64,000 nt of DNA from Trogon surrucura (lineage: Eukaryota; Chordata; Aves; Trogoniformes; Trogonidae), in assembly GCA_020746105.1 (NCBI GenBank), contig CM036643.1, forward strand, positions 558,001 through 622,000, in the 5' to 3' direction. Positions 23,860 to 34,480 of the stretch are shown here, in pieces. The translations under genes were made by a program, and so were the position numbers. The notes beneath the pieces are model-generated. The model was given only the letters and a program-made list of their open reading frames with translations, was not told the origin of the DNA and did not search any database. Numbering within the stretch: the first letter of the stretch is position 1; each line of letters starts with the position of its first letter.

Positions 23860-24335
23860 TAGTGACAATTAAACCTTTAACAACCCATTAAACGCATAAT
23901 CGATGCTCCCCGGTTCCCCAGCCCGCCTAATGGGCTGGGGGGGGCCGGGGCGAAGCGGCCCCAGCAGAGGCGTGCTCCGGCGGGGACATAATGAACCAAC
24001 GGCCGCGGAAGTAATGGGGTTTGATCCGGGGGAAGGGACGCGCTCAATGGGGGCTGCGCTTTTCACATGACATAATTGCTGAGGCTGGCGCCAGCCCGGG
24101 GCACCCCTGGGCCTCCCGAGCGCCAACAAAAGCCGCCTGGCGCAGAGAGCGGGCGGCTCGGCACCCCCCGACCTGTTTGATCGGAGCCTAATTGGGGCGA
24201 GGGTGCTCCCCCACAACCGCCGGCCTCCATCTTGCAACCGCCACCCGAAAGCCAGGCCGCGGAGAGGTCCCGGCGCGAGGATGCGCCTGCCCACGGTCCC
24301 GGAGTTATGCGAGTTATTCAAATGACCTGATTTGC
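23860..24335. promoter_or_regulatory. Candidate regulatory islands downstream of RAX2
   Basis: Several AATTA/TAAT cores (near 23867, 23888 and 24190), TAATC (23897-23901) and an NRL/MAF-like TGCTGA half-site (24077-24082) next to ATAATTG. The AT-rich patches alternate with GC-rich DNA. Function is inferred from motifs and from proximity to RAX2. Confidence 0.3.
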
Positions 24336-24484
24336 GTGGGGTGGCACCGGCGTGCCCCAGGTTACCTTGGCAGGGATGTTGGGGTACCCTCGCCCCTTCC
24401 CTCCCGTGGGCACCCCAGGAAACAGGCAACATTTCGGACCCCCAAAAATGCCATTTAAATGCAGGATCCAGCTGTGCTTCCCAC

Positions 24485-24490
24485 TTTATT
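24485..24490 (-). terminator. Candidate poly(A) signal of the paracaspase gene
   Basis: TTTATT on the plus strand (AATAAA on the minus strand), about 725 bases beyond the paracaspase stop codon. Confidence 0.45.
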
Positions 24491-25215
24491 GATGCTTGGG
24501 TTGAGACCCAACGGCACAAGCCCAGTGGCTCGTGCGGCCACCAGCACGTGGGGCCATGTTTGGGAAGATTCCAAGCAAAAAGGCAAATTTTCCCCACTAG
24601 ATCCCAATCCTGTCCTGAAATTGCTCATTGACCAGGTGGGGTCGGCACAGTCCTGCGCTTGAGGCTTTACTGGGAGGACTGGGTGGCACTGGGAACACTG
24701 GGGACAGCGGTGGGGGGGGCGTTTCTCCCAGCCTCTCGTGGTGGAGCAGGAGTCCTTCCGCTCCCAACCCCTCTAATCCCCTCCCGTGGGATTTGCCCCC
24801 TAATCTGCTTATTTCTCTCTATTTCTCTTAGGCCTGAAGGAACCCAGCCCTGCCCCGGAGCGACGCCTCGCGCCGGCTGAGCTGTGGGCTCTGGGCACCC
24901 TGCCCCCAGGGCCACCAGGCAGCGGGCTGCGTGTGGGGCTGGTCCTGGTTTGGGGACATGAGGACAGATGTGCTCTGCCAGGGGATGTGGGGCTGGCAGT
25001 GCCTGCGCCCACGGTGGCAGCGCCGCAGATATGGGGCAGCCCCGAGCTGCAAAATCCCCGGCCAGCGGTCCCAAGCCCCGCACCCCTGTCCCAGGCCCCC
25101 TCCCTGCACCCATCCCCACACATCACCCCTGTCCCCCCCAGCCCCTCACCCCCCCCAGGAGGACAGAGGTGGCCGCAGGGGGCTGTGGTGACAAGGCGGG
25201 GGCTGCCTTGTCCCT

Positions 25216-28200
25216 CTACAGGGTGTGGGAGCTGGGGATGTCGGGGCTCAGGTTCTCCTCGGGGGTGTTGACCCAGGAGCTCCCCGCCGCCCCCCAGCTC
25301 TCGAGGGGAGAGGCGGAGAGGGGGCTGCCGGGTGGCGAGGGGGAGGCCGCCAGGTGCAGGTTGAGCTTGGCGATGAGCGGCTTCCCCACGCTCACCGTCC
25401 GCCTCTCCTCCACGAAGTCGTCCAGCCCGCGGTAGCGGTACTGCAGGCACACGGTGAACGCCAGCTCCTGCTGCGGGACACCGGCAGCGTGGGCGCCCGG
25501 CCCACGGCCACGTTTCCCCCCCCCGTCCCCCGCCCCGTGCGGCTCTTACCCGCAGCTTCTGCAAACCGCAGAGCCGGCTGTAGAGGCAGCGGGAGGGGCA
25601 GCCGAGGCTCCAGGCGTGTGCCAGGGGGCTGCCCACCTCCTCTGGGCTCTCCTTGTTGGTGCACTTGAGGTCCACATCCAGCTCCTGCCATGGGTGGCAT
25701 CGAGATGTGGAAACCATTGTGGGTCCCCCCACTCTATTCCCAGTGTCTCCCCAGTTTCGGTGACACGCTCCCACCTGGGGTAGGTCGGTGAGCCTGGCCT
25801 CGCACTTGGCGATGTCCTCGGGAGTGGACACCACGCGGGTGTAGATGATCATGATGTTGGAGAACTCGGCGGCAAAGCCCAGCTGGACGGTGACGCCGCA
25901 GTCAAAGAGGAGGTGCCGGCTCTCGGGCAGGACTGGGGAGGGGACAGGGAGCACGGGGCTGGGACCTGCAGGTGCTTGGGGCTGCACCCGTGGGGGAAGT
26001 GACAACTGAGGTCACCTCAGAGTGGGGACACCACCAGGCTGGTGGCTCTGTGCTGGAGGTTTCTCTCCTCTAAGGCTGGAGAATCCTGGCAGGTGCTGCC
26101 TGCCAGCTCTCCCTGCGGCTCGGCATTGTCCCACCCCAGTTCCAGTTCCAGCTCCAGACAGGGTGGCCACGACTCTCACCGTGAGCCTTGGCCCACTGCA
26201 GGTTCCTGGCGGAGGACTCGTCCCGTCCCGGCGGGCGGATGGGGTCCGTCAGAGCTCGTCTCTCCGAGAGGTTGCTGCGGAGCTCCAGCGCTTGGCGGCC
26301 CCGCGTGATCTCCAGCGTGCCCATGTCTGCGGAGGGAACGGGGGGGTGGGTGGGGGCTGTTGGGGGGCGTTGCTGTCCCCCACCACTCACCACTCACCCT
26401 CAGCCACCTTGTCCAGCAGCACCGTGATCTTCTCATCCTCCAGCAGCCAGCGCTTGAGGAAGGTGACGAAGACGCCGTTGGAGTGCTCGCCTTGGCTCAG
26501 CTCATAGGCTTCGGCGTCCGCACACCTGCAGGGATGGGGCTGCATTGGCTCTGTTGTGGGTTTCATCACACCCCTGGGAACTGGCCCCACTGAGGGGGGC
26601 AACAGCCCTGAGGAGGCCAAAGCCACGTGCCCAAGGCTCTACCCACTCCCATCAACTCATCCAGCCACTGTGCTGGGGGAAGGTGGGAGCCGTGGCCGGA
26701 TGCTGGATGCTCAAAGCATCATCAGCCCAAATCCCTCTGCCCTGGAGGAGCCTCGGGGATCAATCCCTTCTTGTGTTGCCTGAAGCTGAGCAACACCACG
26801 GGCACCTCCCTGCCCTGTAAGGGGCCGGGGGCTGCTGCTCTCCCACCATCCCAGCATCAACCCAAGGGAGTGATGCTGCCAGTACACGGCAGGAGACACA
26901 GATAGGGGAGCAAACAGGGCTGAGCCACGGCGTGGGCTGAGTCCCAGCCCCACTCTGAGCCAGGAAGCCCCGAGCCCATGCTGGGGGTGGTGGGGAGAGG
27001 ACCCACGTGGCGTAGCCGAAGACGATGTTGGCCGTGACCTGCAGCGCCCCAACCTGCGGGATGATGTCGTCGTTGAGGTTCCTGCAAGAGAAGTGCTGCT
27101 GGGCAGAGGCAGGACCTGCCGCCCCTCCAGAACCCACCTCAAGCCACCTTAGGCCCTGGGGTCTGTCTGTGCCCCTCTGCCCACTCATCCTGGTGTTTGC
27201 CAGGGCAGCGACGCTTCAGGGCATCCAGACAAAGCCAACAGGTTTGGATGGGACCCCGAGCAACGCCCCGCTCTGCTGCCCCGGGAACCAGCACCCACGG
27301 GCGCCCCTGTGCCGGGACCCGCCAGCGCGGCAGCTCCTCCCCAGGTGGCCTGGACTGTTTCACCTCTTGCGGCACATGTCGAGCAGGAAGATGTTGAGGC
27401 CGGTGCGGCGCTGCTGCATGCTCTGCAGCACCTGCTGCACGCACAGGCAGTGGGCCGAGGTGTAGGAGCTGGGCGCGTCGATGGGGACCATGAAGCTGTT
27501 GCCAAAATTTTCATAGCCATGTCCGGCGTAGTAGAGCAAACCTGCCGGGAGGGACAGAGAGTGGGTGACACCCCTTGAACTGCCAGTGCCCACTTGTCAC
27601 CCTGCCAACACAAAGCCACCCAGCTCCCCCCTGGCTGGAGCCACCCCGGCAGGTGTCACCGCACCGTAGACGCCCTTGTCGAGGAGGAGGAGGAACTCGT
27701 TGACAGCCATCTGCATCTCAGCTTTGCACAGGTCCAGCAGAGAGACCACCTTGAAGTCGAGCTGGCGGAGAAGGGCGCTGAGGGCGTGCACGTCCACCAT
27801 GGGCGCCTGCAGCTGCTTGTGGTGCAGGTACTGCATGTTGCCGATCAGCAGGGCCACTTTGTCCGTGGCTGTTGGGACCGGAGAGGGAGGCGCTGGGGAC
27901 AAAGCTGGGCTCCTGCCATCCCTGCTACCTCCAGCCCACAGAGGTGACACCTGGTTGTGGCCAGTGTCACCAGCCCCAGGTACTGAGGTGCCCCGTGACA
28001 TCCATGCCTCGCTGTCCGCTCTCCCCAGTGCACCCCTGGCCAAGTGGAGCCTTGTAGGGTGACAGTGGTGACACTGGGGACGGTCACAACCCCAGAGGGC
28101 CACCAACCCCTGCCAGGTAGGCTCTTACCGTACAGCTGGTGGGGGCTGACGTGCACGGGGGAATCTGGAAAGAGAGAATCAAGGAATCACAGGATGACAG

Positions 28201-30992
28201 CTTGGAAGAGACCTCAGGGACCATCTGGTCCAACTCTTTAAGGTAAAGAAATGCAGTTCAAATGAGATGGCCCAGCACCCTATCAACCATCTAAAGTCGA
28301 GGAATCCACCACTTCCCTTGGAAGACTATTCCAACATCTAGTCATTCTCATGGTGAAAAATTTTCCTCTGGAGTCCAACTGAAATCTCCCCAGGAGCAAC
28401 TTGTGTCTGTTATCCCTTGTCTTTTCCATGTGACTCATAAAAAGGGAGTCTCCATCTTCTTGGTGGCCACCCTTTATGTACTGGTACAGGGGAATAAGGT
28501 CTCCCCTGAGCCTTCTCAAGGCTGAACAAACCCAGTTCTCTCAGCCTTTCTCCGTATGGCAGGTCTTCTAGTCCTCTGATCATCAGAAATGCCACGCCAA
28601 GGCCCCCGCAGTGCCTGGGGAGCGCAGCGGGCAGAGCAGCGGGGACCTGCCCATTCTGCCCCCACCTACCTCCGTCCCCCTCCTGCCAGGAGCCTCCAGA
28701 GGTGAAGAGCTGGGGCCCTGCGGCACAGCGGGGAGTCAGGGAGCCCCATGTGCAGCAGCACCCCTCAGCACAGGCTGCAGCCCCCAAAAAACTTGGGGCA
28801 GCCACGGGGTGGGGGCCACGGAGGATCGCCAGGGGCCCTCACCTATCTCCACGTCCACTTCCCGGCTCCACGTCTCGTGGAAGAGGTTGAACACCCGGCA
28901 GGAGTAGCTGCCCCGCTCAGCTGTTGTCACCAGCTTCACCTGCCAGCGGGAGGGAGCGGCAGATGGGACACCACGCCGCGCTGTGCCGCGCCGTGCCACG
29001 CCGGGGGTCCGGCCGTACCTGGAGCCGGGGGGCCTGCCCACCCTCCACGGGGCGCCGGTTCCTGAACCACTGGTACTGGGGCGGGGGGTTGCCGATGGCT
29101 CTGCACTCGAGCACCAGCGTGTCCCCCTCGGCCAGGCGGCACGGCTGGGGCTGCCGCACGATCTTCAGCCCCGCCATGGTCGGGCAGTAATCGCTGGCTG
29201 GGAAGGAGATGGGGTAGCAAATTTGGCACCCAGCCACAGCAAGGCACCCACGGCGGGCATGAGCCAGCGGGCACGGGGAAGACACGGGGTGTTCAGCTCC
29301 TCCGTGGGCACCATCACCCCAGCAAAGAGAACCCAGAGAACCTCGAGGTTGAGCCAGAGCGTAAGGTGGCAGGTGGTGCCCCACGGGAGCTACCCCTGTC
29401 CCCACAGGACGAGCGGTGCCCCACGGCTGCCCGCCCAGGGAGGCAGATCTCGGCGCCCACCTGAGCTGGGGCTGCTGCTCTTCTCCACCTGGACGTGGGC
29501 CCACCTGGAGAAAGCGAAGGTGGCCCCGCAGTTCACGCGGCAGATGTACCACTCGGGCTGGCCTGGCGGCGCGGCCGTGTCGATCACCAGCTCTGGGGCC
29601 GTGGCTCCAGGCACCTACAAGGCAGGAGGGGGCCAAGGAATCAGGGGCAGCCTCCCACCCGTCCAGGTGCCACGGATGGGGTCTGGGGACCCTGCGTGAC
29701 GTGGTGCGGTGTGTCCTCACCTCCCGCTTCCCGCAGAACCACTGGTATGTGAGCCCAGGGGGTCCAGTCGCGCAGCAGGTCAGGGACACCCGCGTCCCCT
29801 CCATCACCACCTGCGACTCCGGCTGCACCGTGATGCGGATCATGTCCTGGACTGTGCGAAAGGAGAGACCAGCCTGGGCTGGCTGAGAGCCCCATCGCAC
29901 ACCATCCCATCACATCCAGTCCCCTCCTGTCCTGTCCCATTATACCCGGTGGCACCTCCTCCCACAACGGCCTGTGCTCCCCCATCCCATCCCATCCTAT
30001 CACCTCCTGTCCCATCCCACCCCTCTGTCCTATCCCAACCATTCAGTGCCAGCCCACCCATCCTACCCCATCTCATCCTGTTCTGTCCTATCGCACCCAA
30101 CTCCCTCCTCCACCCCACCCTGTCCCATGTTGTCCCACCATAATCTGTCTCATCTCATCACACTCTGTTCCATCCCATCCTCTCTTGCCCCATCACAACC
30201 TGTCTAACCCTGTCTGGTCCTATCCCATCTGGTCCCATCACAGCCTGACCCACCACATCCCGTTGCCCACCAGCCCCATCCCACCACATCCCATCCTATC
30301 TCACCCTATCACCTCCATCCCACTCCACCCTGACCACAGCTCTGCTACCAGAGCAAGACCACCAGCAGGAAGAGCTGCTCCTCATCTCCCCCTTCTTCTC
30401 TTCTGCTGAGCCCGTCCCCCAGTGCCCCAATCCAAGCCCCATGGGACCCCACCGTCCATCCCTACCAGCGCTGCTGAGGACCTGGCAGGCCTGCGTGTGC
30501 CCCATCCTCTCCAGGCAGCCCAGCAGGTACTTGAGGGTGCAGTCGCGCTCAGCCAGGAGCTGCAGAAGGCACTGCGTGGGGCTGCCGCGGGGCTCCAGCA
30601 CCTTCAGCGAACACATCTCCAGCTCCTCGGCGCTGCAAGGCGCCCGCAGCTCTCAGCGCCGCAGCCCACCTCCCTCCTGGGGAGGACGGAGCCTCCTACT
30701 GGGAGGCTTGGCAGTGCCCCCAGCCCAGGCTGTGGCCACGACGGGGGGTGGGACGCACGCGCTGCTCTCTCAGCCCATGGCAGGGCTGTGCCCACGTGCA
30801 TTTCGTCATGTGGTTGGGGACAGACGCCCAGAGATGCTCCCCCCCCAGCCCTTACCTGCATTTGAAGCGTTTCTCCAGCCCGGCCACCTCGGCCAGCTTG
30901 CGCCAGCCCCGGCCGGCGTTATCCAGGAGCTCGCAGAGCCGGGCCACCACCTCCTCGCCCAGCGAGCCGATGGGCATGCTCCAGTCCCCCAT
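25216..30992 (-). CDS. MALT1-like paracaspase (probable PCASP2), death domain-Ig-Ig-caspase
   Basis: Fifteen exons with consistent phases: 30992-30856, 30632-30466, 29851-29721, 29614-29461, 29197-29019, 28939-28843, 28164-28129, 27868-27665, 27541-27364, 27081-27007, 26525-26398, 26326-26180, 25932-25775, 25684-25550, 25470-25216; 726 aa. Death domain about 5-100 (the BCL10-binding part in MALT1); Ig1 102-196 with LTCCATG and YICRVN cysteines; Ig2 197-288; 12-residue mini-exon 289-300; caspase-like domain from 301 ([10 protein letters not shown]) with catalytic His376 in [11 protein letters not shown] and Cys425 in LLDMCRKR, spaced 49 residues as in MALT1; then a third Ig-like region. MALT1 is an Arg-specific protease and NF-kB scaffold. 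This protein is about 100 residues shorter at the C-terminus, where MALT1 carries its C-terminal TRAF6 sites. It lies beside RAX2, not RAX, so it is a paralogue, not MALT1 itself. Start chosen at MGDWSM (A at -3, G at +4); MPIGS at 30977 is the alternative. Confidence 0.93.
28173..28590 (-). mobile_element. CR1 LINE 3' portion in paracaspase intron 6
   Basis: On the minus strand it shows the CR1 core (GAACTGGGTTTGTTCAGCCT) and ends GAGGTCTCTTCCAAGCTGTC followed by a TGATTCCTTGATTCT tail. It is sense-oriented relative to the host gene, and its tail ends about eight bases before mini-exon 7, so the acceptor polypyrimidine stretch is largely CR1-derived. Confidence 0.88.
29890..30335. repeat. 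Pyrimidine-rich CCCATC/CCTATC minisatellite in paracaspase intron 2
   Basis: A diverged array of five- to six-base units such as CCCATC, CCTATC and CCTGTC. The transcribed (minus) sense is G/A-rich with repeated GGGATGGG and can be expected to form G-quadruplex or purine-rich structures. Confidence 0.85.
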
Positions 30993-32785
30993 CCTGTCCC
31001 AGGGGGCTCTGGCCGGGCACAGGGTGAGTCGGAACACAGAGCTGGACCCGGCAGATGGCCAGGAATGCCACGAGTTCCCCCTCCGCGCCTGGAGGACAAG
31101 AGCCATGACAGACACATAGAGGGCTCGGCTCACCCCCCAGCCTCGGGCAAGGAGCCGGGGTGGTGTTAGCCCAGCCCCGGGACGGGGACCTTCATGGGAC
31201 AGGGTCCAAGGAACTGGAAAGAGGGGATGTCCTCTGTCACCTTCCCTGTCCCTTCAGGGGACACAGAGAACAGAGCCCATGCCAGACAGCTGAGCTCAGG
31301 GGCCCCTCTCCTTCTGGTAGCAGAACGGCAGCAGCCCCCTCCCCATCACCAGCCCACCGCGAGGAGGGTGGGGGGTTAAAGAAGGGTACGTGGGGGTCCT
31401 GGGGCTGGGACCCACCTCAGCTCCCCTTCACCCCGGCAAGGCTTCAGCAGCAAATGGATGAAATCCCCAGGACAGGCACAGCACCCAGGGAAGGGCTCCC
31501 CCTCCTCCCCTCAGGTTCCTCCCCACCGACCCCCCTGGACAGGCACTTGTCCCCAGGCCAAGCTGTGCATGGCAGCTGGGTGACACCCACGCGAGCAGGG
31601 CACTTCCGAGATTGGAGGGCAGGGACAGGGGTGCTGGATTTTGGGTGGCCAGGGAAGGCAAGCAGCTGGATCGGCACGGCGGGGACAGGGCACTCACCGC
31701 TGGATACGGCCCGGCCTGAGCCCCGTCAGCTCCGAGGGCGCGCGTTGAGGCCAACGCGCAGAGGAAACGAGGGTTCAGCCCAAAATCTCCCCCAGCCCCC
31801 GCGATGCAGCACGGCACTTCTGCTTTCCTGCGCCGCTTCCTGCGCCGTGGCGTTGGGGCGCTGCAGCTGCCAACCCGGCCGCCCCACAGGAGGCAGGAGC
31901 CAGCCCCAGCCCCCAGCTCCTGCCATGGGGCACTGGGGACGCTGCTGGGGTGGGCAGTGGCTCTGCTTCTCCTTCCTTGCTGTGGGAGAACCTCGGGGGC
32001 AGCTGGTTTGTCCCCCAGCCCAGCTCAAGGGTGGTGGGTTTGCGATGGAGGTGACAGGAGCACCTCTCAGCCACGAGACCGAGGGCCAGGGGAGCTGCAG
32101 GGCTCTGCCAGATGGGAGCGGTGCAAGGAGAGGGCAGTGAGACCCCCGCAGCTGTGAGGAAGACCCTGCCTTCAGCACCCAGCCTGGTCAAGCTGGGACC
32201 CCAGAAGCTGCCTCTCGCCTGCTACCAGAAGAGGAAGTGAGAGCGTGGAGCAGCTGGGGGCACCACGAGGGGCTGGCGTGTCCCCCCTCACACTGCCCAC
32301 TGCCTCCGCAGCACCACCAGAGCCTGGTACCCACCCAGCAGCCCCCCAGAAGTACAGGCTGCTCAGCCCCCAAACCCCCCCAGGGGATGCAGTAACGCCA
32401 GTGGAGTCACTTCCCACCCCGAACCCCCTACACGCCTGCTGCAGGGCTCTTAAGCCGTGGCTGTCACAGCGCAGACGGCCACGGAGCTGGCACCAGGACC
32501 CATTTGGTGGCGTAGGCTCCCTCTACAAGGGAAAAACTGAGCTTCTGTTTTAGCAGACACACCGAGAATTTGCGCCCTGTGTTGCCTCAGCCCCTGGCAC
32601 AAGGGGGGACCTGCACTGAGCTTGCCAAGGGCCTGGGTTTGCCACAGCCTCCGTAACAGGTATCAGCCTCACCAGAGATTTATTACTTCTTTACAGCAAG
32701 AAGAGGTGACCGAGAGCGGGAGCTGGTCCCAGCACCACACACGCTGGCACCCAGGGCAGCCCCCGCGCCCCGAGCTCGGCAGCTC
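30993..32785. other. Paracaspase 5' flank and intergenic region
   Basis: This holds the presumed promoter and 5' UTR of the paracaspase (minus) and, at the far end, the MRPL54 3' UTR. The frame of the paracaspase first exon stays open upstream to about 31133, so a longer N-terminus is formally possible. No other gene is supported. Confidence 0.6.
32679..32684 (-). terminator. MRPL54 poly(A) signal
   Basis: TTTATT on the plus strand (AATAAA on minus), 102 bases beyond the MRPL54 stop codon. Confidence 0.75.
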
Positions 32786-33566
32786 CTACAGCTTCTTGCC
32801 CTTCTTCAGCCTGTTGCGCTGCCACGTGTCGTACTTCCGCAGGCGCCTCCAATACTCGATGGAGTCGGGGTCCAGCTCCTCCAGCTTCTTGGGGGGTCCG
32901 AGGTGGATCTTGAAGAGCCTGGGGGCAAACGCAGAGGCCGTGAGGCTGCGGCGGGGAGGGCAGAGGGACAGGCAGGGCACGGAGCGGCTGAGGCGAGATC
33001 AGGACGCGCGGGTCCCTCACCCGCACCCCCAGTGCCGCCTGCTCTCGTCCCCTGGCCCTCGGGGAGGGTCTCAGAGCACTTTCCCACCTCTCAGAACAGT
33101 TCTCTGCCTTTTTACACTTGTGAGCCCCTCGGGGACGGCAGCGCTGCCACCACGGGCACCCCAGGAGGGAGGGACCCCCGGGGGGGCGGCAGCCGGGCGA
33201 GCACCTACCACTCGGGGTACTCGGAGTCGGGCTTCAGGGTCACCTCCGGCCCCTCCTTGAAGTAGTTGACGCCCATGGCGTGGGTGGCGAGCATGGCGGG
33301 GTCCGTGCACAGCTCCGGCCCCTTCGGCGCCTCCTTGGGCGCGCTCTTGCCCTTGGCCTTCACGGCTGCGGGGACAAGGGGACAGTCAGGGCCGGGGGTG
33401 CCGCGGGGGGGCGGCTGGGGAAGGGACGGGGGCTCGGCCGGAGCAGGACCGGGGGGGGACGCCGGGCACAGCGGGCGGGACGCGGCTCACCCGCTTTCTT
33501 GGCGTATCCGCGGCCCGGGCCGGGCAGCACCAGCCGCGCTGCCCGCAGCAGGCCCCGGGCGGCCAT
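32786..33566 (-). CDS. MRPL54: MRPL54, mitochondrial large-subunit ribosomal protein L54
   Basis: Component of the mitochondrial 39S ribosomal subunit. Three exons, 33566-33491, 33365-33209 and 32918-32786, with matching phases, give 121 aa (human about 138). The first exon encodes an Arg-rich, acid-free N-terminus ([20 protein letters not shown]) suited to mitochondrial import, followed by YAKK as in the human protein. The core has [20 protein letters not shown] and PDSEYPEW; the C-terminus has [20 protein letters not shown] and ends in a basic tail, NRLKKGKKL. It starts 241 bases from the divergent APBA3 start codon. Confidence 0.95.
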
Positions 33567-34480
33567 GGCCGGGCAGCGGCAGCCGTGGCGGGGCCGCGGG
33601 GCGCGACGGGAACCGGGGACGGGGGCAGGGCCGCGCCTGCGCGGCGGCGGCGGCGCCCGGAAGCGGCGGGACCGAGCGAGCGCCGGTGCCGGCCCCGCTC
33701 CTCGCCCCGGGCCGGCGGCGAGAGGGTCCCCCCGGCCCCCGCCAGCGGGGAGAGCCCCGCGGGGCGGTCCTGCCTGCGTCCCGGCCCGCCCCGAGCCTCC
33801 GCCCGCCATGGAGGGCGGCATGGAGTTCCAGGCGGCCGCCCCCGAGGCGCCGGAGCCGCCGGCCATGGACACGGAGGAAGGGCCGGCGGGGCGGGCCGGC
33901 TGCCCCGAGCCCCGCGGGGGCGCCGGGCGGCCGGAGGGACCCCCCTTGCTCGCCCCGCCGCCCGGCCGGGGCTGCGGGCAGGAGCTGCCCGAGGGTCAGC
34001 GGGGGGACCCGGGGCCTGCTCGGGCCTCGCGCCTCGGGGGAGGCAGGGACGGACGAGCCGAGCTTCGCCAGGGCTCGGGAGGAGAGATGGACGAAGAGGT
34101 GGTGACGCCGCGGGGCTCCACCGGCTGGAAACCCGGCGTCCCCGGGTACCCCCGAGCCCCCGGCAGCGGCGACCCGGCGGGCATGGAGCTGGACGAGCCC
34201 CCCGCGGCCGCCACTTGCCCGGGCAGGGCCGCGTGGGACGAGGATGCGGAGGACGAAGCCTTGGAGATGCGGGGCCTGCTGGCCCAGCTCGAGACACTCG
34301 CCCCCGACCTCGGCGACCGCTCGGCCACCTCGGAGCGGGGCCCGACGCCCTCCTCGAGCGCCGGCGCAGCCCCTCGGGCGAGCAAAGGGCCCACGCGGCG
34401 CCCCGGGCGGTGTCGGGGCGAGTGCCGGCCGTGCCCGCTGCACGTGGCCACGGGCCGGGGCCTGGGAACGCGGCCCTGCT
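33400..34480. promoter_or_regulatory. CpG island and bidirectional MRPL54/APBA3 promoter
   Basis: Extremely CpG-dense DNA covers both first exons. The 241 bases between the two start codons (33567-33807) contain an ETS-type CCGGAAG motif at 33657-33663 and no TATA box, typical of housekeeping divergent promoters. Confidence 0.7.

Larger units (their letters stand above)
22339..25215. other. RAX2 3' UTR and intergenic region before the paracaspase
   Basis: Convergent 3' ends of RAX2 (+) and the paracaspase (-). A T-rich tract lies at 22676-22720. The first ATTAAA for RAX2 is at 23868-23873, which would give a 1.5-kb 3' UTR; this is uncertain. An AATAAA on the minus strand lies at 24485-24490 and is a candidate end for the paracaspase transcript. 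AT-richer islands with homeodomain cores occur at 23860-24335. No other gene is seen. Confidence 0.6.

Noticed and set aside
24809-26005. 398-codon minus-strand frame treated as one gene
   Set aside because: It reads through introns of the paracaspase; only the stretches 25550-25684 and 25775-25932 are exonic.
25216-30992. Calling the paracaspase gene MALT1 itself
   Set aside because: The location beside RAX2/MRPL54, the shorter C-terminus and the divergent linker point to a paralogue; MALT1 is expected near RAX/CPLX4 on another chromosome.
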